Assembly: GCA_022315425.1 (NCBI GenBank)
Contig: JAIUPT010000013.1
Location: 620,001-684,000, forward strand
DNA length: 64,000 bases
Origin: Pseudevernia furfuracea
Taxonomy: Eukaryota > Ascomycota > Lecanoromycetes > Lecanorales > Parmeliaceae
Reading direction: 5' to 3'
How positions within the stretch are numbered: position 1 is the stretch's first letter; each line of letters starts with the position of its first letter. The position numbers and the translations under genes are program-made. Below, piece by piece: positions 48,030 through 59,538 of this stretch. Under the pieces are notes generated by a model. That model worked only from the letters and a program-made list of their open reading frames with translations, was not told the DNA's origin and did no database searches.

Positions 48030-51000
48030 GATCTTCTCTCTTCAAAAATTCGTTCTTAAATTCATTGCTCTGAATAGACTTATTAAAACTCTTTAAATCT
48101 CAGAGAGAACATAAGAGAAAGAGTTCTTTTAGATTAGCTTCGCGCTAATATTATAAATCTCAATTTGAAATGCGTAGACTGTGATATCTCTACGCCTTGC
48201 GTATGAAAATAAAAATGTTCGTATAATCGTAGATAACGTAAAGTTTGTTATATTATCTGTTGTCATAACAGCTTAAATCTTTTCGACGATTAATTCCCCG
48301 ATCTACGTTCTCTTTCGCCCTACGATAAGTTAAATTAATCGTAATTTCGCGTGCGTTTCTGACACGTTTATAACTCTATTCTTATAACATTACTAATCGA
48401 TTCTTCGTGCGAGTAAAGACGTTAATTAAGAACTTTTATTGTCGTTGTCTTCGAATAACGAATTAACATATCTCGAATAATTAGAATGTTATCTTCGCGA
48501 AGATAAAAGAGATACTACGAAAGTACGCTCACTGCGTCAACCTACGAGTCGATTATGAGTTCGTACATAAACATATATAATTTATAATTCAAATATAGTT
48601 GAAGCGTCTGTTGATCTTAATTTAAGATTCTGTCTGCGTGAGAGATTAGATATCTAACGAACAATCTATTACGACGTCGCGTTTATCGCGAGCGTATTAT
48701 TCGTCGCGAGTGAGTATATAAGCATTTATAATATATTAGCGAATCGTTTTTGACTGTCTGTGTAAAGACATTTAACACTAAGTTATCTCGTTATGAGCGA
48801 GTTTAGAATCGCCTTAAGAAGAAAAAAAAGTCGAACGCATTAATAATTTAACTAAATTAAGTCAAGTCGCTTCGACGAATTAACACGATTCTAAAGAACA
48901 TCTACGATATTCTTCGATTAAGAATATATTTTTCTCACGTTCAATAGACGTTTTAAGCACGTGACAGTCGCGCTAACGATTCGTTAGACGAGTCTATCCC
49001 TCATAAATTCAAAGACGTCTTAGACGTTTAACGATTCTCTCTCGTCGATGGAGAATAACGTCAACGACGATATTAATAGTAGTAGTAATAGTAATAGTAG
49101 TAGTAATAATAATCGCAGCAATCGTAATTATGAAGTTAATAACGATAATAACGATAAAGACGAGATCTTCGTCGACGAGATTAATGTCTTTAAATCGTTT
49201 TTTCTCGACGAAGTCTTCATCTTCTTTACGTCTCTCGTCGTCTTTCTCTTTAATTTCGTCGTTGTTAGAATTAGAGAATTAAAGAAATTAAATATAAATA
49301 TTATTATTTAGAGAATTGATGCGAACGACGAGAAGAAGAACGAGAATAAGAATAACAACGAGAGAAATTAAATAAACGAAGACGAGATAATATAAGAGAC
49401 GAAGTAATCTAATCTTACGTCGATATCTTTGATACGTCTAATCTTTAAGTTAGATATAATAGATATACTCTGCGCTACTTATAAATTGTGCTTTTTTAAT
49501 TCTCTTTAATCTTTAAACACCTTTTTTTGTTACGATATCTTCGAGCAATTTTAGAATCGTTATTCTTTAAAGTATTATGTTTTATATATCTATTATACTC
49601 TTCGTCTTCGCTTCTTTAACTTTTCGAAAGCGTCTCGTAACTTCTACGAATATTTTATATCTTTTTTTAATACTTATTAATTATACTTATAAGAATATTT
49701 AGTTCAACGAATAAGATATTTTATCTCACTCTTACGCTTTCGCTTATTTAAGATCTTTTCGATCTCTTATTCTTTTTTATCATCTATTAATTTCGCTATT
49801 ATATATATTAATATCGTATTATTATTTTTACGACGATAGAGTTTTAATAATAATATATAAAAAACGTTATATATGCGATAGATTAACGAAAGCGCTAATC
49901 GATAAGCTTACTTGTCTACGACATTTCGAATAATAAATAAGTCAATTATCTTATTCGAAAGCTTCTTATTTGATCGTTTTTGTTTGAGATTCTTGATTAA
50001 TAATATTATCAAGTCTTCTTTCTAAAAGAATTATGCTTAATACTTTTTGTTATACGTCTTCGCTTATAACTCGAATACTTTTTATTAACGTTTTATAAGC
50101 TCTTCTCGTAACGTATAAATTTCTTTCACACGTTCTTTCGTTATTAATACTTTCTCTTAAAAAGAATCGTTCTCGATTCTCAATTTAAAGTCGAGATTAT
50201 AGTCGTATATTATATAAAATAAACTACAATTTAACGTCTTATATTAACTTTATTAATAGATATATTCGACTATAAATAAGAGATTCGCTTAGTCGTTTTG
50301 TTACTCGTTATAAAAAACTCGAAGATAGTGTTTTAAGATTTGATTTTGTCGTTCGATTTGATTATTAGTTTAAAAATAAAAGATAGTACTTAGTCTACGT
50401 TTTATCTTCATTTAATAACAGACTTATAATCAAAACGCACTTATAAATATAGAATCACGATCGATAACTATATCTTTTAATAAATTAAATCGAAGAAAGA
50501 TTTCTTTTATAAGTAGCTATTCGAGATCGAAGATATTAATTTTCTTTATAATTAATAGATATCTTATTATTTTAATATATCTATCGACGATTATAAGAAT
50601 CGTATCGTAAACGTAGTCTTTGCGTCGACTTAAAGAAAGATTCATAATGAAATTTATCGTAATTTTCTTTCAAGAACGACTTAATTAAGAAAGCGCACTT
50701 AATTCGTTATATAAACGATATCGCTTCACCTTTATTCTCTGACAGATATTACATATATTCATATATAATTTCGCGTCTGTCTTAATACTATTTTAATAAT
50801 ATTTTTTAGTTATTAATTTTAGTGTCTTATCGATATCGAAATATCTCGTTAAAAGATCGTTATAATAACGTCTTAATAGCTCTTCGCGAACGAAAGTCTC
50901 TTCGAAGACGTATAATATATTCTTATATTTTAATAATTTTTAATTATTTTATATTTAAGCTTCGACGTTACTCTTTCGCTTATTCTACGCTTCGTCTTCT

Positions 51001-51157
51001 CTTTATTATTAAATATAGGAGTCTTTTAATTAAAGTGCTTTAATAAGCTCGAAGATAAACTTATTACTGAGATTATATATCGTTTCGCTTATTATCGTAA
51101 TATAAGCTACTAAGCATAAGACGAGTTATTTATAATTAATAGTTTTAATAATAAATT

Positions 51158-52384
51158 TAGGGTTCTGATAGGTATACATAGCCTTTTACTACATGTACAT
51201 ACCCTTTTACTACATGTACATACCCCCTCCTTACTAGGTAGATATAGGCTAGTAACATGAGTATACCTTCCAACACTATTCGGCCTGACTAATTTGCCCG
51301 CAAATCAGAGACTTGACACGAAGTCCCATAGAAACTTTAAGGGTCTCAGTGAATCCTCTCCCCCCGCAAGGCGTCGCAATGCGTCGCAATTTGACGCAAT
51401 TGCATTTTCAAAATCTATCAAAGACAAACCGCCATGGACCTCTGCAGATAAGCAGACTTGACGCTAAGAACCAGCATCTGGTCCGGCTAATCCTCGGACA
51501 TAGTGTTTTTGAGTTATTTGAGTCATTTGAGTCCAGGCGTTCTTCTTTCACCTCACCGCCAGCAACCCTCGATCAACTATCAACCCTCCATTATACATCT
51601 ACCTCATCTACCTCATCTTCCTCCTCGTCCTCCTCATCCTCCTCGTCCTCCTCGTCCTCCTTCTTCAGATACCTCGGCAGCATGGGCTGGCAAGAGTGGG
51701 CTGAGTTGCGGGCATCGGGCAAAACCTCACCACACCACATCCTTCTGGACAAGTCTCGCGCGCTAAGATCTGTCAGTCAGTCGATCGATGACGTGTTTCT
51801 GGCACAGTTCAGCCGTCTAGATCGCTATGTGCAGGGAGTGCAGTCGATGTTCCACACCAAAAAATTCTCATTTGCCCCCCGGAACCGAGGTTCTGCCCAA
51901 TTTTTGGAAGGCTGGAAGGTGATGATGGAGACAAAGCAGGAGAGTCGCATATAACGGTCGCCCTATCGTTTTTCCTTCTCTACATACATACATACATATA
52001 TATACTGCTGTTTACAATGTGTTGGCTCATTGATGCCAAAGCCCCTCCAAGTATTTGCGCTGCGCAGCACGTAAATTCCGCCTGCAAGTGCTTTTTATAT
52101 AGGAGAGACTTCAGCTACTTTAAGTCATGTTCAAACAATTCTTTAAATGCTTCTTCAAAAGAACGGCTATCTCTACTCCGTCTTCTGGCCCTTACATTCA
52201 GCTACTTTCTTACCAAAATGACTCTGCGGTCGGCTCGTTTTCAGGGTTTACTTTCTAGAGAGTTGGTGGGGTAGCTTAGTGCGATGCGTCTTCTTTGGAA
52301 TGTAGGTAGAATAGAGGGGTATGTACATGTAGTAAAAGGGTATGTACATGTAGTAAAAGGCTATGTATACCTATCAGAACCCTA
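51158..52384. mobile_element. 1227-bp DNA element with about 68-bp terminal inverted repeats, free of RIP
   Basis: The left end begins TAGGGTTCTGATAGGTATAC and the right end is its exact reverse complement. Each TIR holds two tandem copies of a 20-bp unit (CCTTTTACTACATGTACATA), with a palindromic TACATGTA core. Flanks carry a 5-bp duplication AAATT (51153-51157 and 52385-52389). The interior has normal base composition and an open frame, in stark contrast to the RIPed host element. No transposase motif is recognised. A 5-bp TSD with TIRs does not point clearly to one superfamily. Confidence 0.85.
51313..51954 (+). CDS. Unknown ORF carried inside the TIR element
   Basis: 213 codons open from the first ATG-type start, with internal ATG choices. 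Visible features: a run of about 17 serines (about residues 99-116) encoded by a TCC/TCA/TCG tract, then SMGWQEWAELRASGKTSPHH and SIDDVFLAQFSRLDRYVQGV, a plausible helical segment, ending in WKVMMETKQESRI. No DDE/D motif, zinc finger or other transposase mark, and no family recognised. It could be a host-gene fragment picked up by the element or an unspliced piece of a longer gene. Confidence 0.4.
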   Translation: MTRSPIETLRVSVNPLPPQGVAMRRNLTQLHFQNLSKTNRHGPLQISRLDAKNQHLVRLILGHSVFELFESFESRRSSFTSPPATLDQLSTLHYTSTSSTSSSSSSSSSSSSSSSSFFRYLGSMGWQEWAELRASGKTSPHHILLDKSRALRSVSQSIDDVFLAQFSRLDRYVQGVQSMFHTKKFSFAPRNRGSAQFLEGWKVMMETKQESRI

Positions 52385-55300
52385 AAATTAAGCTTCGCGA
52401 TAATTACGTTAAATAGCTGATAACGTGTATTTTAAGTAAATATCTCGCTTAAATTCTTTACTTTCGCAGTTAAAGATTTTTTAAGTCTTAAAGAATATAT
52501 AATATTAAGATAAGTCTCTTGAATTATAGCTGTTATCAAATTTTTAATTGTTATCTTCTAAGTAATTACTTCTTCTCTATTATTAATTATTAAATTAAAT
52601 TATATATTCACGTTTAAATTATATATCGTAAAGAGAAACTCAACGTTTGAGCTGCGCTTCGTATACTTATAACTCTTATCTTATTTATACGCTGTTCTAA
52701 TAACAGTAAATATGAGACTTATTAAATCTTTTATCGCTATCAATTTTTGTTATAACGTTAATAATATTCGATTTAACGACTCGTTTTTATTCTTATAATT
52801 AGATCGTCTTGACGACGTATCAACTAAATTTGTCTTTTCTGATCTATGTGTAATAAAAAAATCAAACATTAATAACTTCATTGCTTATCTAATCTGTCGT
52901 TTATTCAAACTCGTTATTTTTATGAAGTACTTTAAATTATTATAATTCGTAAGTACTTTCACAGAATAAAAACTCTCTTTTAAATAATAACGTCACTATT
53001 TGAAGATCGTTACGATAACGAGTAACTTTTAATTATGAATCTCATAATTTCGCTTCGCAGAAATTATTTTTTAAGAATAAAATACAACTAAATATTATTG
53101 CTTATTGTTATTTTATAATTAAGTTAAAATGTCTATTAAGTCGAAATCTAAAGTATTCGTCTTCACTTTAATAAGAAGTTCTGAATCAAAGTGATATAAA
53201 AGAAACGCTTTTATAAAGACTTCGCGAAGTTGTTAAAATGTCTTTTTCGTCTTAATAGATTAGTTAAAAGATTCTATCTTAATTTTCTTGATACTTTTCT
53301 TCAACAAGTTTATAAATAATTTAACAATTTGAGAATAATAATAAATGAATCTTTAAAAGAAATTCACAAAGTTTAAAAAGATTTATATCTTATAAAAGAA
53401 CTTAGATCTTAATTACTTCTAAATTGCTTTTATTCTACGTTTATTCATTACGATGTTATCGATGAATATTATAAAGTTTAGAAATTCGACTTTTATAATA
53501 AAGAACTTATATTTCTTTAAACTTATATATAAATTAAAACGTCTTAATTTCTTAAACACTTATTTGATATAATTTAAATATTCTTCTTACGAACTCGAAT
53601 AATTAAAATATTATTAAGATAAACAACATAAAAATTGTTAATTAGACCCGTTAACGACTTGTTAATGTAAGTCTGAAAGGTCGCAGAGGCGTTAATTAGG
53701 TCAAATGATATTATCAAGTACTCAAAGTGATTATAACGCGTACGAAACGCAGTCTTTCACTCATCGCCCTTACGAATTCGAATACGATAATACGTATTCT
53801 TAAAATTCAATTTTGTGAATCTCTTGACTTTATTTAAACGATTTAGAGTCTCACTAATTAAAGATAAAGAATAACAATTTTTTATCGTAACTTTATTTAA
53901 TTCTCGATAGTCGATATATAGTCGTAAGTCGTTATTCTTTTTTAATATAAAAAGAATAAGAGACTCTACTGAGCTCGTTGAATACTAAATTTAGTCTTTT
54001 ATTAAGATATCGTTTAAATATATTCTTAATGTCGCTAACTCGATACTAGAAAGATTATATAATAAATCAAATAATGATTTCGCTATAGTCTTAATAATAT
54101 AATCACGTTCTTCGTGCGACGAGAGTCGATCGACTTCTTTAATTAAAAATATGTCTTCATATTCGCGTAATTTCTCTGACAATTTTAAGATAACGTCTAC
54201 GATTTATAATTATAATATATTCGTTAAGACTTCGTTAATGTGATATTTTCTTGTTAACGCATTAAAAATATTTATAATCACTAAAGTATATATTAACTTT
54301 TCTCCCTTTAATGCGTTAATAAAATCTTAAAATAAAAGTATTTTATACGTATACATATCGATATTAAAGCGTTAGATTCTCTTAGTAATTTTAATTACGA
54401 TATCTTTATTTGTTAATGTTAATAGTCTTAATATAAAAAATAAATTATCTTCTTTTGCAATAACATAAAAGATATACGAACATCGCTTTGTATAACTTTA
54501 ACTATCTTATAACTCATAGTATACAAGATAAACGACATAACAAAAGATCGTATTGTTATTTATTCATTTGACACTTGACAAAGACGCTTCGACTAATTCG
54601 AGATTATGTTCGAGAGCAAAGCGTTAATTAATTATATTAACTTCGATTTCGTTATTAAATTGTGTCGAAGTCAATATTAGAATTACTTCTCGATCTTCTG
54701 CAATCACTTTTTTTGAGAAAATCATACTAAGTGTCGAAATAACTTCTTATTTTGCCCTCGTCGTTAAGAAGTCTTCGACGAGAGTCTTTCTTTTCTCGAC
54801 GAAGATGACTCGATAATATGAATATTAATATTTTTAACGTCATCGATAGACACACGATTAATCGTCGTCTGTCTTGAGTTGTTGATATTCGTTTACGTAA
54901 TGTCTCTTCTTATGATAGTTATAGTATTCGACTATCTTTGAATACTTCTTGCTTTTCGACGTTTTATCTCGAGATTTATCTTCGTTTGAGCGACGCGAAG
55001 TATTCGCTTTTTTATTCTTACGAGATTACGTCGCTCGTTTGTTGTTATTAAGTTTGTTCTCTTTCTCATTTTCTTTGTTTCGTCTTTGATTCGTATTCGA
55101 GTCGATATCGTTTATATCTTATTTATTATATAATAAGCGTGCGTTGACTCTCTTATTCATATTCTTCAGACGAATAGTCTAAGCGATAAGGTCGTCTCGC
55201 GTCGAGATTATTTATTTCGTACGAGTGATATCGTCTTAAAGTTTTAAAAGAAATCTCGTTATCAACGTCGCTACTCGTTGAATTTCGTTCGACGACGATA

Positions 55301-56132
55301 ACTATATCTCAAGACTAAAAAGATAGATCTCAAATTGAGTTATTGATTAAGATGATCTTTGTCGCGTATTCGTATAGATTATGTTTATCTTTAGCTATCG
55401 ATTAATTAAATTCTGTATTTTGTTAAGCAGAAAAGAGACGAAGTGATTTTAACTTTTTGTCTTGATCGAATTCTTTTCTCGTTCGTTATGTCACTGTTTC
55501 TTGAAGTCTCTCGCTAGAAATTATATGCATTAAACAATTTTATTGTGATCGTTTAAGAAATACGCTAAGATATTCATAAATGTAACTTCGACGTCTCGTA
55601 TTTAGTTACGATGCTCTCGTCTCGATTTGTCATGATAATCGTTAAGATCTTTTAATTTAACACTTCGTCGTTTTATAATATGTATTAATTTAATATCTAA
55701 ATAACGTTTTGACTCTGCTCAAGCATTAGAAGAGTCACGACGAATATCTAATATATTCGATTCGATATCGTCTTAATCTCGTTCATCTGACGATTCTTCT
55801 CGTTGAAGAGCATTGATCTCTTCGTTGATATTATTTAATTGTCGTCTTTTTAATTACTAGTCTCGACGTTGAATTGTCTGAGTCAATCGCTCGTTCAAAG
55901 TTAGATCGATAACATCGTCTTTTAAAGCAGATATCGACTATCTTTAACTCTCGAATTTCACGTTAAAGATATAATCTAATTCGTTTAGATTCACTATCTG
56001 TGACTATTCTTTAGATATAATATACGAGTTAAATCAATCTGCTTCGTTTTCGATACGTTACGATTGCGAGCGAATAATTGTTACTATACTAAGTTCGAAT
56101 CGCTATTTCTCGATAAAAAGAAGAATTAGAAT

Positions 56133-56399
56133 TGTTAGACTGACTTATATAATATAGATATATATAAGACAGGCTAGGATTGTGTAACAATGTGAACTTA
56201 GCGAAGATATATATATTGCGTATAGTATATCTAATAGTAAGACTAATTCTTAAGAAAGAAAAATGAGAAACTTCGAAGCATGACTCTCTTAAGCTTCTCA
56301 CGTCAAGAATTCGCTTGACATGCGTATATAAAGCGATTCGATTACGCTCGACAACCCAGAGCTCATACGATAGCTGTTCTCTTGATCCCGCTGCTAATA
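56133..56399 (-). repeat. Element II LTR (right copy, 267 bp)
   Basis: Begins TGTTAGACTGAC and ends CTGCTAATA; intermediate RIP damage between solo LTR B and the left copy. On the element's own minus strand this is the 5' LTR. Followed by TSD GAATT. Confidence 0.85.
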
Positions 56400-56404
56400 G
56401 AATT

Positions 56405-56814
56405 TTAGTCTATTTCTGACTTCTCGCTTGTTTTTCTCTACGAAAGTATCGTCTAGTCGAGTATTCGTTACAAATTAACTAAAAATATTTCTAAATTATA
56501 AACTTAGTTTTTCTTAAAGAAAGCTCGAGAGAAAGCTTAGACGAAATATTCTTAAAAAGAAGATCTTAGTCTTTAGATTATAGAGATCGTTTTTAAATAG
56601 TAACATGAGAGAAAATATTAAGAAAATACTTTTAAGAGCTTTAGTCAAGTTGAAGATCTCTAAGTATAAGTAATTACTTTTTGACGTCGCACTTAGAACG
56701 ATTTTTTGTATCTTTACTTTATGACGTATTATTTTAATACGAAGGAATCATTTCTTATGGGATATAGAGGCATCTTAAGATATAGAGAGATCATTAATCA
56801 CGCAGCGAGGTACG
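56405..56814. repeat. RIP-degraded DNA at the right edge of the island
   Basis: AT-rich degraded sequence that gives way to normal composition at about 56740-56810. No gene was recognised. Confidence 0.55.
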
Positions 56815-56976
56815 TGTTACGAGCGTACCCCGCGTCCCTGCATTCCTTTGACACACACCTTCCTTTGTTGACACGCCTTCCCACTTTAGGCTTAGGGTGT
56901 CTTGGCAGGTTCACTCCGCCGTACATAGTTGTTCTGCATCTAGTTGTCTTGACTTAATTCTGTACTGGTCCTGACA
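56815..56976 (+). mobile_element. Solo LTR related to Element III (162 bp)
   Basis: Begins TGTTACGAGCGTACCCCGC, matching the reverse complement of the Element III LTR, and ends GTCCTGACA. Shorter and diverged (several blocks shared: GCATTCCTTTG, GTTGACAC, GGCAGGTTCACT, GTTGTTCTG). Exact TSD GTACG at 56810-56814 and 56977-56981. It marks the edge of the island, about 200 bp from the ADI1 start codon. Confidence 0.82.
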
Positions 56977-57173
56977 GTACGGGGGCTTTTATCATCATCA
57001 TGTGAGGGCAGATGTCTTGAAAGGGCAGGTTTTAGTTTTAGATAGAGTAGTAATCGATGGGACTCATCCGGCTGGGCCTTAGAAGCCCTCTGCGGGGTAA
57101 CCCGTATGGTGTCCGGTATGACTTAATTAATCAATCAATCAACCATGCTCGTACATCCACTCCCCGAGCAACT

Positions 57174-57882
57174 ATGAAGGCATACTATTACAGCGAAGAT
57201 CCAGTAGGCCATAGCACCTCCACACCCGTCTCTATATCTGACACCTTCCCAGAGCGATCAGCGTGAAGACCATGATTCTGGGCGCTGTGTAAGCACGGAC
57301 TACCTCAGCCAACTCGGCGTCCTTTACCACCACTGCTCTTCGGTATCTTCAGTCGACAAGATTGCGTCCGAGCGGTCTTACAAGAATAGAGATGAGATCA
57401 TTGTATCGTCAGAGAAGATGGGTCCGGTATACGAGGAAAAAGTAAAGATGTTCTTCAACGAGCACCTCCACGAGGATGAAGAAATCCGATATATACTCGA
57501 CGGTAATGGCTTCTTCGACGTGAGGAACAACCGCGACGAATGGATCAGAATCAGGCTGGAAAAGGACGATCTGATTATCCTACCACCGGGTACAGTCTTT
57601 GTCCATACGATCATGTCACCACCACAACTGCAAGATCAGCGCTAATCGGACAATGTCGTAGGCATTTTCCATCGTTTCACCACGGATAACAAGAACGTAT
57701 GCTTCGAGAGGTGCAGCTCAGAAAGGAGACGCTGATGATATGAGCAGTACATTAAAGCCATGCGACTGTTCAAGGACGAGCCAAAATGGACACCTCTCAA
57801 CCGCGCCCCAGAGCTGGAGAATAACCCACACCGAAAGACCTACCTGCAGGATAAGAACGCAGAGGCTGGGATGATGACTTGA
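57174..57882 (+). CDS. ADI1: Acireductone dioxygenase
   Basis: Cupin metalloenzyme of the methionine salvage pathway; converts acireductone to the keto acid precursor of methionine plus formate (Fe form). Exons 57174-57203, 57253-57589, 57662-57696 and 57748-57882 give 178 residues, the usual length. The N-terminus is MKAYYYSEDP, then SGR and LGVLYHH. The metal-binding cupin motif reads EHLHEDEEIRYILDG (two His and one Glu), followed by DDLIILPPG and the fourth ligand in IFHRFT, then KAMRLFKDEPKWTPLNR. Unspliced, the gene looks broken into short frames, but three small introns restore it fully, so it is intact. It stands directly beside the transposon island and its solo LTR. Convergent with ATP5. 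Confidence 0.92.
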
Positions 57883-58129
57883 GTGGTCTGAATTTCAGAC
57901 ATAATGGGTTGGGCTTGTGGATGGCAACAACAATTCACCAAGACAAAGGTCGCAAGTCCTCTATAGCTACAATTGTAGAATTTGTCAATGACCTAGAATT
58001 AGTTCAAGGAATGGCTGCGGGAGTCTTGATAATGTACAACGTGGCTCAATTTGTGTTCCGATGCTGTCAGAACATTCGTCCCAAGGCCCTCCCTAATACA
58101 CCTTCCCATCTTCTTAAGACAGTGGATCC

Positions 58130-59019
58130 TTATAAGGTGTCGGTCAAGAGCTTGTTCATCTTCGAAATCTTCGAAGAGACACTCAGATCAATTGTCCGAT
58201 CTCCAATCTCCACAACCAAGCCACCCTGGATTTCAGGATTCACCTTGCAATCTGTAAGCCTTTGCAAAGAGGCAAATCATCATTGTGCCTTACCTTAGGT
58301 ATGACCTTAAGCTTTTTGCCTTGACTGTACTCTGATTTGGAGACGGCAGTCTCCAACCTTTGAAGCGTCTTAGGGTCAAGCTTCTGTAGATGAGTACGTT
58401 CATCAATTTTTATGAGATCGCCATAGTTCAGCTGGAGACTTACCAAAGCGCTCGTGATGGTCAAATCGATCTCCCCTCTTGCAGCGCCCATAAGCGTTGT
58501 GAATTTGTCGCACACTCCTTGCAGTATTCCAAGCCTATTGTTGTCTGCCAGCGTCTTCAGAAAATTCTTGACCGTATCGCCCTTGTCCTGCCCTCCCATA
58601 TGCCGTTGCAGCTCCTGAATGATCTGAGACTTGTCGCCAGGGGTTAAAGTTGGAGCGGTGAGAATGACGGGGAGCTTGGGGTCTTTTTTGAAGACATCGG
58701 CTAAGGCTGCGAGGGACTTAGACGTGGTTTCGAGCGCTGATGTTTTTACTGCGGCGGTATACTAGAATTAGACAGAATCAGTCACCCTTATCGATGACCG
58801 ATGTTTGCGCGCCTTCAGCTTTTGTGGGGAGTATGGATATTTCAAACATACCAATGCACTCGCATATGTTCCGTCAAGGCCGTACAGAGCTACCGGTGGT
58901 TTAGCATCTTGAGCTGGCGCTGCCTGTGCGTAGGTCCTCAGGGCTAGAGGAGCAATTGCGTAGGATGTGCGTGACGCAGCTGCTCGCGAAGTCACCGTCT
59001 TCAATTGTCTTGATAACAT
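58130..59019 (-). CDS. ATP5: ATP synthase OSCP subunit, mitochondrial
   Basis: Oligomycin-sensitivity-conferring protein that ties the F1 head to the peripheral stalk. The presequence MLSRQLKTVTSRAAASRTSY is Arg/Ser-rich. The mature N-terminus is PPVALYGLDGTYASAL, then YTAAVKTSALE after an intron. The central part reads KDPKLPVILTAPTLTPGDKS, then FLKTLADNNRLGILQGVCDK; after another intron comes KLDPKTLQRLETAVSKSEYS. The last exon is VNPEIQGGLVVEIGDRTIDL, then SVSSKISKMNKLLTDTL and TAA at 58130. Three introns; the frame reads through the last two in part (false tails RTHLQ and RHNDDLPL), so unspliced translations look longer. Length matches the family. Confidence 0.93.
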
Positions 59020-59538
59020 ATTGATAGATAATCGACAAAGTGAAGAGTGACAGATATATGAAGTATTACAATCAGGTGATGCCGGGCGGATAGCGCCTCG
59101 TGTTTTGGCTGGGTGCTAGCAGGTTCGCCAAGCCTCCTCACGATCCCTTGGACGGTTTTCAAGCCCAAACCCAAATCCCAGGCTAGACACCTAGTCAACA
59201 TTTAGCACCAAAATCAGTAAGCAGTACCTACATCCGAGCCCATATCCGATCCGTCACAGTGCAATATTTCTCTTTGCTAGTTTGGCGCCGTCGCGGAAGC
59301 TATTGGGCGTGAAATTCGGGACAAACGAAGGGGTATATACGATTTACGAACTCTCAAATTCAATATGCATTCGGTAAAATCAATTCATCGGTAATAGATA
59401 TCTATGCTTAGAAAAAGACACTAACAAGAGCGGACGAGACCCAGACCTTTTCTGTTGCCATAGAATGCCCCCAAATCCTGTCATGCATGCATCCGTTTCA
59501 CATCATAGATCTTCGCAGCTCGGTTATTGACTGACCAA
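59020..59538. promoter_or_regulatory. ATP5 upstream region and MOB1 3' flank
   Basis: 519 bp between two minus-strand genes. It contains the ATP5 promoter. No distinctive site recognised. Confidence 0.4.

Larger units (their letters stand above)
47761..56399 (-). mobile_element. Element II: Ty3/gypsy LTR retrotransposon, RIP-degraded, minus strand
   Basis: LTRs at 47761-48029 and 56133-56399; TSD GAATT at 47756-47760 and 56400-56404. On the minus strand a frame at 54182-53991 reads LREYEDIF...EVDRLSSHEERDY, the segment just ahead of gypsy reverse transcriptase (LP-HR-YDH block). Reverse-transcriptase remnants follow downward to about 53200. Integrase-like sequence lies at about 50770-50000, with remnants of CQ-C, VDRYTK and QTERQNQ. 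All frames carry many RIP-type stops. The element is split by the TIR element at 51158-52384. An open frame at 49048-49311, rich in Asn and Ser, is a by-product of an AAT/AGT run and is not called as a gene. Confidence 0.85.

Noticed and set aside
49048..49311. 87-codon Asn/Ser-rich frame
   Set aside because: Produced by AAT/AGT-type runs within Element II; opposite to the element's coding strand and without family resemblance.
51158..51166. TTAGGG-like ends of the TIR element, resembling telomere repeats
   Set aside because: Only one unit per end and it is part of a longer unique TIR; no tandem telomeric array is present.
57057..57266. Apparent frameshifted or broken ADI1 N-terminus
   Set aside because: A 49-bp intron (57204-57252) restores the frame, so this is not a pseudogene.
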